A DNA stretch of 64,000 bases, taken from CAYMCO01 sp964388955 (GTDB lineage Bacteria > Chloroflexota > Anaerolineae > Anaerolineales > E44-bin32). The first letter of the stretch is position 1. Each line of letters starts with the position of its first letter. Of the stretch, positions 34,193-42,800 are shown piece after piece. The DNA lies in NCBI GenBank assembly GCA_964388955.1, contig CAYMCO010000027.1:1-64000 (forward strand), read 5' to 3'. The position numbers and the translations under genes were made by a program. Under the pieces are notes generated by a model. The model was not told the DNA's origin. It made no database searches and saw nothing but the letters and a program-made list of their open reading frames with translations.

Positions 34193-35704
34193 CTACACAA
34201 ACCGGCGCCTGATCTCCGAGCTGATGTAGTCCAGCACCGCCACCGTAATGGCGATGAACCAGACCGCGATGCCCGCGGCGCGGTAATCCAGTAGGCGGAT
34301 CCACTGGATGAGCAGGAACCCGATCCCGCCGCCGCCGACCAGCCCGATCACCGTGGACATGCGAACATTGATATCCCAGCGGTAGATGGTGAAGGATACG
34401 AAAGGCGGCACGATCTGGGGGATCACGGCGTAGATGACAGTCTGGACCCAGTTGGCGCCGGTTGCCTGGATTGCCTCGATCGGGCCCGGATCGATGGACT
34501 CGATGGATTCGGAATACAGCTTTCCCAGGGCGGCGATCGTATGCAGGCTGAGAGCGAGGATCCCCGGGAAGGGCCCCAGCCCGACGACCACCACCGCGAT
34601 GACCGTCCAGATCAACGGCTCGATAGAGCGCACGATGTTGAGAACGGTGCGGGTGATGAAATAGATTCCCAAGGTCAAGATCGATGCCGACATCAAGTTG
34701 CGGGCCGCCAGGAAACTGATGGGGATGGCGAAGATGATGCCGAAGAAAGTGGCCATCATGCCCAGGAAGATGGTCTCAATCATGCGCTCGACGGCCAGGC
34801 GTAGTTCCCGGCTCGGCTCAGGCGGCCCCACACCTGCCACCTGCTGGGCGTGGATGGTCCATATCTGGGCTTCCTCGCTCACGCTGGGAGGCAGGAGCCG
34901 GTACGGCATCACGATGTCCAAACTGAAATCCCCCTCGTCGTCGGTGACCGGCGTGATGAATTCTCCCCCCTGCCGCTGCCGGAACTCATTCCCAATGGGG
35001 TCTTCCCACAGCAGCTTTGTACTGGCATCGGGAGCGAAATTGCCTCCCTGGAGGGACAGGGTGGTGCCGGGCGTGCCATCCTGCTCGGAAAGCGATCCGC
35101 AGGTCGGTTCGGCGATCAGGTAGGGTTCATCCGACTGCGGCCGGTTGGCTGGAGGGGGGGTGTCCGTGCAGGGAACCTGAATGTCGGCGCTGGCTTCGAT
35201 GAGTTCTTCGTGCCGGGAGACCGCTCGCGTCCACGGCCACATCACCTCTTCCAGCTTCGCTCCACCTTCCTCGAGGCCCTGGACCAGCTGCAGAGGCTCG
35301 ATTTCCCCAATCTGCCATCCCAGGCCAAAGAAGATGATTGCCACCAATAGGAATAGCGCTGCTGCGTTCCGACTCTGCCCACGGGCGGTGAAGAATGCGT
35401 CGATCGTCACCCAGATATAGAGGATCACCACGCCGATGCTGATGACGATCAGCGTCGGCTCGAGGCGCAGGGCCTTTCGAAGTATCTGCGCCAGACCTTC
35501 GGTCCGCTGCACCGATACGCTGAAGCGCCAGATCAGGAGACCGACAATGCTGACAAAGGTGATCAGGAGAGTGAAACCGCGTCGAAATTCCCGACTCAGC
35601 ATGTGCCCCAGCCCGGGCAGGAGCAGTGAAAGGAGCGCTGCGATGGCAGGCGGCACCAGCGGAGGCTTTTGTGCGGTCTGCGGTCTTCTTCTGTGTCGAT
35701 TCAT
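34193..35704 (-). CDS. phnE: Phosphonate-type ABC transporter permease with large N-terminal extension
   Basis: 503 aa, about twice the usual ~260-aa PhnE. The C-terminal half is a standard permease: AIPISFLAARNLM, GLGPFPGILALSLHTIAALGKLYSE, then SIDPGPIEAIQATGANWVQTVIYAVIPQI, which is the EAA loop that contacts the ATPase. The first ~280 residues are extra. They hold two to three membrane helices (IAALLSLLLPGLGHMLSREFRRG onward), then a Cys/Pro-rich outer segment (about 150-280) containing CGSLSEQDGTPGTTLSLQGGNFAPDASTKLLW, which looks like an Ig/IPT-type beta domain. The ATG at 35704 has GGAGA 6 bp upstream. It is last gene of phnD-phnC-phnE; the gap to phnC is 10 bp. Confidence 0.88.
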   Translation of the reverse strand: MNRHRRRPQTAQKPPLVPPAIAALLSLLLPGLGHMLSREFRRGFTLLITFVSIVGLLIWRFSVSVQRTEGLAQILRKALRLEPTLIVISIGVVILYIWVTIDAFFTARGQSRNAAALFLLVAIIFFGLGWQIGEIEPLQLVQGLEEGGAKLEEVMWPWTRAVSRHEELIEASADIQVPCTDTPPPANRPQSDEPYLIAEPTCGSLSEQDGTPGTTLSLQGGNFAPDASTKLLWEDPIGNEFRQRQGGEFITPVTDDEGDFSLDIVMPYRLLPPSVSEEAQIWTIHAQQVAGVGPPEPSRELRLAVERMIETIFLGMMATFFGIIFAIPISFLAARNLMSASILTLGIYFITRTVLNIVRSIEPLIWTVIAVVVVGLGPFPGILALSLHTIAALGKLYSESIESIDPGPIEAIQATGANWVQTVIYAVIPQIVPPFVSFTIYRWDINVRMSTVIGLVGGGGIGFLLIQWIRLLDYRAAGIAVWFIAITVAVLDYISSEIRRRFV

Positions 35705-35714
35705 CTGGGCTCTC

Positions 35715-36506
35715 CTAGGCTGCCTCGTGCAGCTCGCCCTCCAGCCCACCTACGCGCACTGCCTCCTCGCCGTAGATGTCTTTGAATTGCTCGTCGGTCA
35801 TGGCGCGGATATCTTCTCGAGTGCCCCGATAGACGATTTCCCCCTCACGAAGCCCGATCACGCGAGTCGCATAGCGCTGAACCAGATCCAGATAGTGCAG
35901 GCTGCAGATGACGGTGATGCCTTCCTCCTTGTTCAAGTCCTCGAGGTGCTGAAGGATAGAATGCGCCAGCACAGGATCCAGACTGGCGACGGGCTCGTCG
36001 GCAAGGATCAGTTCGGGCTCCTGCATGAGGGCGCGCGCGATTCCCACCCGCTGCTGCTGCCCGCCGCTCAGCTCGTCAGCGCGCTTGCGGGCTTGGTCGG
36101 TGATGCCCAGTCGCTCCAGGGCGGTGTAGGCCTTCTCGCGATCCCCTCTTGAGAAACGTCCGGTGAGGCTGGTCCATGTGGGGGTGAATCCCAGGCGTCC
36201 CGCCAGCACATTGGTGATCACAGACGAGCGTTTCACCAGATTGAAATGCTGGAAGATCATTCCAATCTTCCGGCGCACCTTCCGCAACTCATCGCCTTCC
36301 AGGTCGGTCATGTCCACGCCGTCCCAGACGATCTGCCCTTCGGTGGGGTCGATGAGCCGGTTGATGCATCGCAGCAGGGTGGACTTCCCTGAGCCGCTCA
36401 AGCCGATCACGACGAGAAACTCCCCCTCTTCCACCTCGAAGCTCACGTTATTCAGCGCAACCGTGCCGTCATCGTAGATCTTGGTCAGGTTCCGCACTTC
36501 GAGCAT
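35715..36506 (-). CDS. phnC: Phosphonate-type ABC transporter ATP-binding protein
   Basis: A 263-aa ABC ATPase that powers uptake through PhnE. Walker A is GLSGSGKS (about 35-42), the Q-loop is in GMIFQHFNLVKRSS, the signature is LSGGQQQRVGIARAL, Walker B is ELILADEP with VASLDP, and the H-loop is SLHYLDL. The LVKRSSVxxNVLxGRLG block is the PhnC subfamily marker. GGAGG is 8 bp before the ATG at 36506. The substrate could be phosphonate, phosphite or phosphate; no C-P lyase or phosphonatase genes are present. Confidence 0.94.
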   Translation of the reverse strand: MLEVRNLTKIYDDGTVALNNVSFEVEEGEFLVVIGLSGSGKSTLLRCINRLIDPTEGQIVWDGVDMTDLEGDELRKVRRKIGMIFQHFNLVKRSSVITNVLAGRLGFTPTWTSLTGRFSRGDREKAYTALERLGITDQARKRADELSGGQQQRVGIARALMQEPELILADEPVASLDPVLAHSILQHLEDLNKEEGITVICSLHYLDLVQRYATRVIGLREGEIVYRGTREDIRAMTDEQFKDIYGEEAVRVGGLEGELHEAA

Positions 36507-36600
36507 CCAACGATCCTCCCATGGAAAAGCGGGGGACGGGCCGTGCACCGCCCCCCGCTGGCTTCCATGCTCTGCTCCGACGTCAACAGCTCAGAACTCG

Positions 36601-37512
36601 CTACTGCAGCTCTTCGATGTTGACGCCCGACGCCTCCAGCACCTGTCGGAATGGATCATAGAAACTGTCATCGATCTTCTGCAGTCCAGCCCACTGATAC
36701 GATTGATCCAGCGCCTCCTGACCTGCCTCCGTCTCGGCGATGGCCAGCAAGGCGTTGTTGATCTTATCGCGCAGTTCACGCGGGAAGCTGGGCACGTACT
36801 GCACCCCGTCGTTGGGAATGTCGGTGGAGACGCTGATGACCTTGACTACGTCCATGACATCCGGATGTTCATCCTCAATTGTGCTGCGGGCGTCCACGTA
36901 GGTGGCACCGGCATCGCAGTCGCCATTGTAGACTGACGCCACCACTGCGTCATGCGAGCCTGCATCCGCCACTTCCGCCAAATCGGTGTCCGGATCCACG
37001 CCGGCGGCGCGCAGCTCGAGGCTGGGGATGATCCAGCCGCTGGTGCTGAGCGGATCAGGGCGGCAGAATGTCTTCCCTGCCAGGTCCGCGAGGGTTTCAA
37101 TGCCACTGTCGGTGCGGGTGATGATCTGGCCGTTGTAGACGGGGCTACCGAAGCGGACCGACACCAGCTCAGCCTCAGCGCAGCCGCGTTGGTTCGCCAG
37201 GATGTAAGCGAAGGTGGCCAGGGAGCCCATATGAGCCTGCGGCGGGTCCGCGCACATGGCCTCGATCACGCCGGCATATTCCGTGGCGACGAACGTGTCG
37301 ATCACAAGTCCCGTCTCATCAAAGACCATGTTGGCCACTTCTTCCGCCCCAGCCGAGACCTGTTCCATCTCGCCGGAGGGGACGAACGCCCAGATGATGG
37401 GATTCTGCTCAGTCCCTAGCTCGGCTTGCGCTTGTCCGCAGGCCCCAGTGAGTAAGGCAAGGGCGACCAGCAAGCCCATGGCGGCAAACAATAAACTCGT
37501 CTTCTTGCGCAT
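36601..37512 (-). CDS. phnD: Phosphonate-type ABC transporter substrate-binding lipoprotein
   Basis: A 303-aa periplasmic-binding-type protein. The N-terminus is a lipoprotein signal (MRKKTSLLFAAMGLLVALALL, lipobox LTGAC, Cys25), so it is anchored outside the membrane. The PhnD fold follows: WAFVPSGEMEQV, VIDTFVATEYAGVIEAMCADPPQAHMGSLATFAYILA, and FCRPDPLSTSGWIIPSLELRAAG, the last a typical PhnD/PtxB ligand region. A second-lobe YVPSFPRELRDKINNALLAI follows. GAGGAGGAAT is directly upstream. The first gene of the importer operon, it is expressed from the promoter at 37639-37667. Confidence 0.92.
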   Translation of the reverse strand: MRKKTSLLFAAMGLLVALALLTGACGQAQAELGTEQNPIIWAFVPSGEMEQVSAGAEEVANMVFDETGLVIDTFVATEYAGVIEAMCADPPQAHMGSLATFAYILANQRGCAEAELVSVRFGSPVYNGQIITRTDSGIETLADLAGKTFCRPDPLSTSGWIIPSLELRAAGVDPDTDLAEVADAGSHDAVVASVYNGDCDAGATYVDARSTIEDEHPDVMDVVKVISVSTDIPNDGVQYVPSFPRELRDKINNALLAIAETEAGQEALDQSYQWAGLQKIDDSFYDPFRQVLEASGVNIEELQ

Positions 37513-37518
37513 CGTACT

Positions 37519-37611
37519 TCATTCCTCCTCATTAGATTTGAAAGCTACGAGCATGGCGAAGATCAGTGTCCCGATGGTTTCCCCTGTTTGACGCTCTTGC
37601 TCCTGGGTCAC
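37519..37611 (-). CDS. Possible 30-aa leader ORF of the phn operon
   Basis: GTG-initiated frame of 30 codons in the phnD leader: MTQEQERQTGETIGTLIFAM, then ten more residues ending SNEEE. The stop overlaps the phnD ribosome site. The upstream AAAGGAGGTGA matches the anti-Shine-Dalgarno extensively but overlaps the GTG instead of being 5-9 bp away, so initiation is doubtful. It could be a regulatory leader peptide or chance. Confidence 0.3.
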   Translation of the reverse strand: MTQEQERQTGETIGTLIFAMLVAFKSNEEE

Positions 37612-37638
37612 CTCCTTTCGCGACGAATCGCCGGACAG

Positions 37639-37667
37639 ATGATAGCGCGAATTCCGGGCATGTGCAA
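37639..37667 (-). promoter_or_regulatory. Promoter of the phn operon
   Basis: Minus strand TTGCAC (37662-37667), a 17-bp spacer and TATCAT (37639-37644). It gives an untranslated leader of about 120 nt before phnD. Confidence 0.65.
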
Positions 37668-37769
37668 GAAAAGTCCGCAAAGCGCAGTGCGGTATGCGGC
37701 GTGCGCAGAGTGCAGGGATCAGGGAGCAGGCGCCAGATCCGGAACCATCGAAGGGGATTCCATTTCCAG

Positions 37770-37871
37770 AAGACTGCCACGTCGGCCTGGCGGCCTCCTC
37801 GCAATGACGGTGAGGGGCGCAGCCTCCCGGAGAAAAATCATTGCGAGGCGCGTAGCGCCGTGGCAATCTTT
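37770..37871. repeat. Inverted-repeat (MITE-like) element
   Basis: The left arm (37770-37807) and right arm (37838-37870) are imperfect inverted copies, each with the core TCATTGCGAGG ... GTGGCARTCTT. A GC-rich centre (TGAGGGGCGCAGCCTCCCGG) separates them. Similar small dispersed repeats (CGCAATGAC ... TTGCGAGG ... GCAATCT) occur in several bacterial groups including Chloroflexi, as far as I recall. No gene is inside. Confidence 0.6.
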
Positions 37872-38189
37872 CCATTACAGAGAACTCTCCGCCCTGGAGA
37901 CCGCGATCCCTCGGATACCCTTGGGCCAGGCGTTGCCCCTCGGGATCCGGGAGACATCCCGGTTTCTATGATGAGGAAATCTATCGCCATGACAAAGGAG
38001 CCGCATCTCGAGTAGCGCCGAGCTTGGCCAGGCGCATATCGGGAGGCCTGGCCTGTGTTGTTGACAGGGTGTGGCTGGCATGAACCGGGTCCTCCCTCCT
38101 TCCCCGCATCAGGCACCATACCCCGCCACCCGGGGGAGTGTTCCAACTTGGGGGGCAATGCTTTCGCCTCCCTCGCCTGATGCCGCCGC
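37872..38189. other. Intergenic stretch between repeat elements
   Basis: No coding evidence on either strand. It contains GGGATCC/GGGAGACATCCCGG-type short stems near 37940-37965 and a GTTCCAACTTGGGG string at 38138 that resembles GTTCCAACGTGGGG at 34097. Confidence 0.35.
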
Positions 38190-38448
38190 TGCTCACAGAG
38201 GCCCTCCAGTTCAGAGCGAAGAGCCGACAAACCCCCACCCGCTTGCCCCCTCCCCGAACATGCTGGGCCGTTTCCCCCGCTCTTCCGGAGGCCGGGGGAG
38301 GGGATTGGGGTGGGGGGTGGAAGGAATCTCCAAAAGCGAAGTCGATCTTCCGCGGCGTGGATCACCGCGATGGGCAGTCCAGGAGCTGAGTGGAGGGCGC
38401 CCGAGTGACGGGCCAGTTTTCGGACCTGGCTGCCCCCTGAAATGGAAC
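38190..38448 (+). repeat. Promoter-linked repeat, copy upstream of folC
   Basis: The plus-oriented copy begins around GCCCTCCAGTTC. It has a C-rich arm (ACCCCCACCCGCTTGCCCCCTCCCC) pairing with a G-rich arm (GGGGGAGGGGATTGGGGTGGGGGG), then the 80-base block 38340-38419 identical (inverted) to 33597-33676. It ends CTGCCCCCTGAAATGGAAC at 38430-38448, 21 bp before the folC -35 box. Confidence 0.75.
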
Positions 38449-38469
38449 ACACGGTCGCCCGGTGCGCCC

Positions 38470-38498
38470 TTGCCGGTCGGCGCGCCTCGGCCTACAAT
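38470..38498 (+). promoter_or_regulatory. Promoter of folC
   Basis: TTGCCG (38470-38475), a 17-bp spacer and TACAAT (38493-38498). The -10 ends 8 bp before the GTG start at 38507, so the transcript should be leaderless or nearly so. Confidence 0.65.
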
Positions 38499-38506
38499 AA
38501 CCCCTT

Positions 38507-39898
38507 GTGAGCGAGGGGTCGGAGTTCCAGGCGGCGCTCGACTATATCTACAGCTTCGTGGACTACAGCGTCAAGCGGCGCTATCGCTATTCTGAGGAAG
38601 CATTTGACCTTGATCGGGTGCGGAAGCTGCTCAGGGCGCTGGGGGATCCCCAGGATCGGTTCCCCAGCGCGCATATTGCCGGGACCAAGGGAAAAGGGTC
38701 CGTAGCCGCGCTAATGGAATCTGCCCTGCGCCACGATGGCTACCGCACGGGGCTCTATACATCGCCGCATCTCATTCAATTCACGGAGCGCATCCGGGTG
38801 GGGGGGGAGAATATCCAGCCGCGGGATGTCGTTGACCTCGTCGCGCGCCTTAAGCCGCATGTGCGCCAGCTTCCCGGTATCACCACCTACGAAATCATCA
38901 CCGCCATGGGTTTCCTGCACTTTGCGGATGCCGAGGTGGATTGCGCGGTGGTCGAGGTGGGGTTAGGGGGTCGACTGGACGCGACCAATGTGCTCACGCC
39001 GCTGGTCTCCGTGATCACCTCACTCTCCTATGATCACATGCACCTGCTGGGGGACAGCCTCTCCGATATCGCCAGGGAGAAGGCGGGGATCATCAAGCCC
39101 GGTGTGCCAGTGGTGGTCGCGCCTCAACAGTATGAGGCGGGATTAGTCGTGCAGGAGGTGGCGGCCGCAATGGGGGCGCCGCTCATTCAGGTGGGTCGCG
39201 ACTGGATGTTTTCCCCCGCGGCGCGGGATTTGGGAAAGCAAAGCATGGTGATCTGGTCCGCCGAAGAGGGGGCGCATATCGAGGCGTATGTCGAGTCGGG
39301 AGGCAAGAAGGAATGGGCGCCGACGAGGCTCGAGATCCCGCTCCTCGGATACCATCAAGTCGTGAATTCCGCTGTGGCGTATGCCGCGCTGCAGTCCCTC
39401 AAGTCCGGCGGTCTGCCGATCAGTGAGTCGGCTATCCGAGGGGGATTTCGGGACACGCGTTGGCCCGGGCGGTTCCAGGTTCTGTCGCGTGCGCCTCTTC
39501 TCGTGGTGGACTCGGCCCACAACCGGGATTCGGCCCTCAAACTGCGTATCGCGCTGGACGACTACTTCCCTGGGCAGCCGGTCACACTCATCTTTGGCGC
39601 TTCGGCTGACAAGGATATCTCTGGAATGCTGGCCGAGCTCGTGCCGCGTGTATCACGCCTGATCGTCACCCAGGCCAAGCACCCTCGGGCCGAAGACGCG
39701 GAGGAGCTGGCAGAAATCGCCCACCGCTATGCGCTTCACGTCGAAGCCAGGGTGCCCGTATCGGCGGCCCTGGAGCATGCGCTCAGGCGAGCGGGGCCGG
39801 ATGAAGTGATCCTCGCTGCGGGCAGCCTCTTCGTGGCTGGGGAGGTGCTGGAAGCCTGGCAAGTCCTTTCTGGGGAGGTCAGGCTGAAAGCGACCTAA
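38507..39898 (+). CDS. folC: Folylpolyglutamate synthase / dihydrofolate synthase
   Basis: A 463-aa Mur-ligase-family enzyme that adds glutamate to folates (and may also make dihydrofolate). The ATP loop is HIAGTKGKGSVAALMESAL. TGLYTSPHLIQFTERIRVGG, VVEVGLGGRLDATN, SLSYDHMHLLGDSLSDIAREKAGIIK and DSAHNRDS follow in the family order. The GTG at 38507 has no Shine-Dalgarno but sits 8 bp after a -10 box, which supports leaderless translation. Its last 20 bp overlap the convergent mfd gene. Confidence 0.95.
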   Translation: MSEGSEFQAALDYIYSFVDYSVKRRYRYSEEAFDLDRVRKLLRALGDPQDRFPSAHIAGTKGKGSVAALMESALRHDGYRTGLYTSPHLIQFTERIRVGGENIQPRDVVDLVARLKPHVRQLPGITTYEIITAMGFLHFADAEVDCAVVEVGLGGRLDATNVLTPLVSVITSLSYDHMHLLGDSLSDIAREKAGIIKPGVPVVVAPQQYEAGLVVQEVAAAMGAPLIQVGRDWMFSPAARDLGKQSMVIWSAEEGAHIEAYVESGGKKEWAPTRLEIPLLGYHQVVNSAVAYAALQSLKSGGLPISESAIRGGFRDTRWPGRFQVLSRAPLLVVDSAHNRDSALKLRIALDDYFPGQPVTLIFGASADKDISGMLAELVPRVSRLIVTQAKHPRAEDAEELAEIAHRYALHVEARVPVSAALEHALRRAGPDEVILAAGSLFVAGEVLEAWQVLSGEVRLKAT

Positions 39899-42800
39899 GC
39901 ACTTCGAGAAGGCGCTCCTGCCAATCGCGGCCCGGTTCCCGCTGCAGCCACAGCCCGCGCCTGCTCTGGCGGACATCCGGACCGAGATCGAGATGCACTT
40001 CCGGATCCTGACCCGGAATCTGGAGCCGGATCTGGCCGTTGGCGGAGCCCACCGATTCCACTCCCGCCTTGGAAGCCAGGAGTTTCACCCGCAGCATGTA
40101 AAGGATGTTGCGCACCTCGGGCGGGAGCGGCCCGAAGCGATCTGTGAGTTCCTCCCCAAGTGAATCGATGGATCCCAGATCGCGTATCTCAGCCACGCGC
40201 CGGTAAAGCTGCAGGCGCAGGTTGCGGTCCGGAACATAGTCCGTCGGGATGGCGATTGCCAGGGGGAGCTCGATGGAGACGGGCAGGATCTCCGGCACAT
40301 CCGCAGGCCCTTCCACTTGGCTCAAAGACTCGCGCCCTGCTTTCAACCGGTGCACCGCGCGGCTCAGCAGCCGTGTGTACAGATGGAATCCGATTGCCCC
40401 AATGTGTCCGTGCTGGCGGGTCCCCAGGATGTCACCGGCGCCACGCATCTCCAGGTCTCGCATCGCGATGGAATAGCCGGCTCCCAACTGGGAATGCTCG
40501 GCGATGATTTCCATTCGACGAAGCCCGTCCTCCGTGGGCTTGAAGTGGCTGTGGCGGAAGAAGTAGGCGTAGGCCCTTGCGGCGCCTCGGCCCACCCTTC
40601 CACGAAGCTGATAGAGCTGCGCCAATCCGAATGTGTCGGCGCGATCCACGATGAGTGTGTTGGCGTTGGGGAAATCGAGCCCCGACTCAATAATGGACGT
40701 GCTGACCAGTACATCGATCTCTCCGGCGGCGAATTCATCCATCACCTGTGCCAATTCACGCTCGGGCATTTGCCCGTGGGCGATCGTGATCTGCGCCTCC
40801 GGCACCAATCGCTCGAGCCGGTTTTGCACCGCGTTTATGGTCTGCACCCGGTTATGCACGAAGAAGACTTGTCCCCCCCGGTCGAGCTCTCGCAGAATCG
40901 CTTGCCGGACTAGCCTTGGATTGTACCGCCCGACGTGGGTCATCACAGGCAGACGCTCCTCCGGGGGCGTGTTGATGGTAGAGATATCCCTGGCGCCGGT
41001 GAGCGCCATGTACAGCGTCCGTGGGATGGGGGTGGCCGTCATGGTGAGCACATCCACCTGAGTGCGCATCTGCTTGAAGAACTCCTTATGGGTAACGCCG
41101 AACCGCTGTTCCTCATCGATGATGAGCAAGCCAAGCCGCTTGAAGCGGACGGAAGGCTGGAGCAAACGGTGCGTACCAATGACGATGTCTATGGCCCCTT
41201 CCGCCAACCCCTGTGTGATCGCCTCCGCCTCCTGGCGGGTCCGGAAGCGGGAGAGCATTTCAACACTCACCGGGAAGGGGGCTAGGCGCTGCTGGAAGGT
41301 ATGGAAGTGCTGCTGGGCGAGCACAGTCGTGGGGACCAGAATCGCCACTTGTTTCCCGCCCATGACCGCCTTGAACGCCGCTCGCAGCGCGATCTCGGTC
41401 TTGCCGTATCCCACATCGCCGCACAGCAGCCGGTCCATGGGCCGGGCGCGTTCCATGTCCCGTTTCACATCTTCAATCGCCTTGAGTTGGTCTGCAGTCT
41501 CCGTATAGGGGAAGGAGGCCTCCAATTCGCGCTGCCATTCTGAGTCCGACGGGAAGGCGAACCCCTGCACGGTCATCCGTTGTGCATACAGGTCAAGAAG
41601 GTCGCGAGCGACCTCATCCACGGCGCGCCGGGCCTGCGCCTTGGCGCGCTCCCATGAGGGCGATCCCAGCCGGGATAGCGCCGGCGCCCTGCTGTCGACA
41701 CCGACGTAGGGGGTGATCCGATCCGCCTGATGGATCGGGACATATAGTTGGTCCCCCTCGGCATACTCGACCAGCAGATACTCGCGCCGCATCTCATCCA
41801 GTTCGCGCTCAACCAAGCCGATGAAGCGCCCCACCCCGTAGTCGATATGAACGACGAAGCTGCCGGGGCGCAAGTCGGCGTATTGCGCCTCTGGTGCCAT
41901 GGATTTGATCTTCGTCCTGGGTCGCGGTTTGGGACGCGACCAGCCGAATATCTCGCCATCGGTCAGCAGATGGAGCCTGCCACCCGAGGCCAACTCCAAC
42001 GTCCAACCCTCGCTGAGCGCGCCCGGGACAAAGACAACATCGCCCGGTCCAAGATCCGCCGGCAATGCGGGCTGAGGTTCGGCGCTCTGGCCCTCCGCCC
42101 ACAGCTCCGTGAGCCGGGAGGCCTGCCGGCTGACCAGCACAACCGGATCATGCTTGGCGCGCGCCTTGGAAATGTGCTCCATCAAGGGCTGCACTTGGCC
42201 CCCGAACCTGGGGCCGGGCGCGAAGCGGCGGTCCAATTGGGGTGCGCCTTCACTGGCGACGGGGGAGGCAGTCATGCCCAGATCCAGCATGATGTGGTCT
42301 CGCAGCTCCTCGTGCAGCCCTGCCAGCGTTACATAAGGCAAAGGGAACTCCTCGGGGATCCGGCCCGCGGCAATCTGGTCAGCGCGCATCTCGACCGCCT
42401 GTTGTTCCAAATCACTCACCATCTCATCGAAGACCGCCAGGTCGTCCACAAGGACAATTGTCGAAGCCGGAAGGAAGTCGATCAGGCTGGACTGCTCCGG
42501 ATTCATCCATGGCAGGAAGAACTCCGCAAAGCGCGCGCGCGGATCTCCACCGAAGTCTTCGGCTTCCGGCAGCCAACGATCCCATGTCTCATGGTAGAGG
42601 CCCGGCAGCCCCTCCCGAGCCGGGCTCAGGAGCAAATGGGGGATCTCCTCCGCCGATCGCTGGGTGGCAGCGTCGAAGCGGCGCAGGGATTCCATTTCAT
42701 CCCCGAAGAACTCGATTCGCACCGGCAGAGCCTCGGAGGGGGGCCAAAGGTCCAGAATGCCTCCTCTCCGGCTGAACTGCCCGGGCTCGCTGACAACCGA

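Noticed and set aside
37607..37620. Plus-strand TCACCTCCTTTCG as a 16S rRNA 3' end
   Set aside because: Only about 13 bases match; it is the complement of the extended Shine-Dalgarno in the phnD leader, not a rRNA fragment.
37838..38452. 204-codon minus-strand frame across the folC-side repeat
   Set aside because: It runs through the repeat and its C-rich arm; the equivalent frame is not kept in the other repeat copies.
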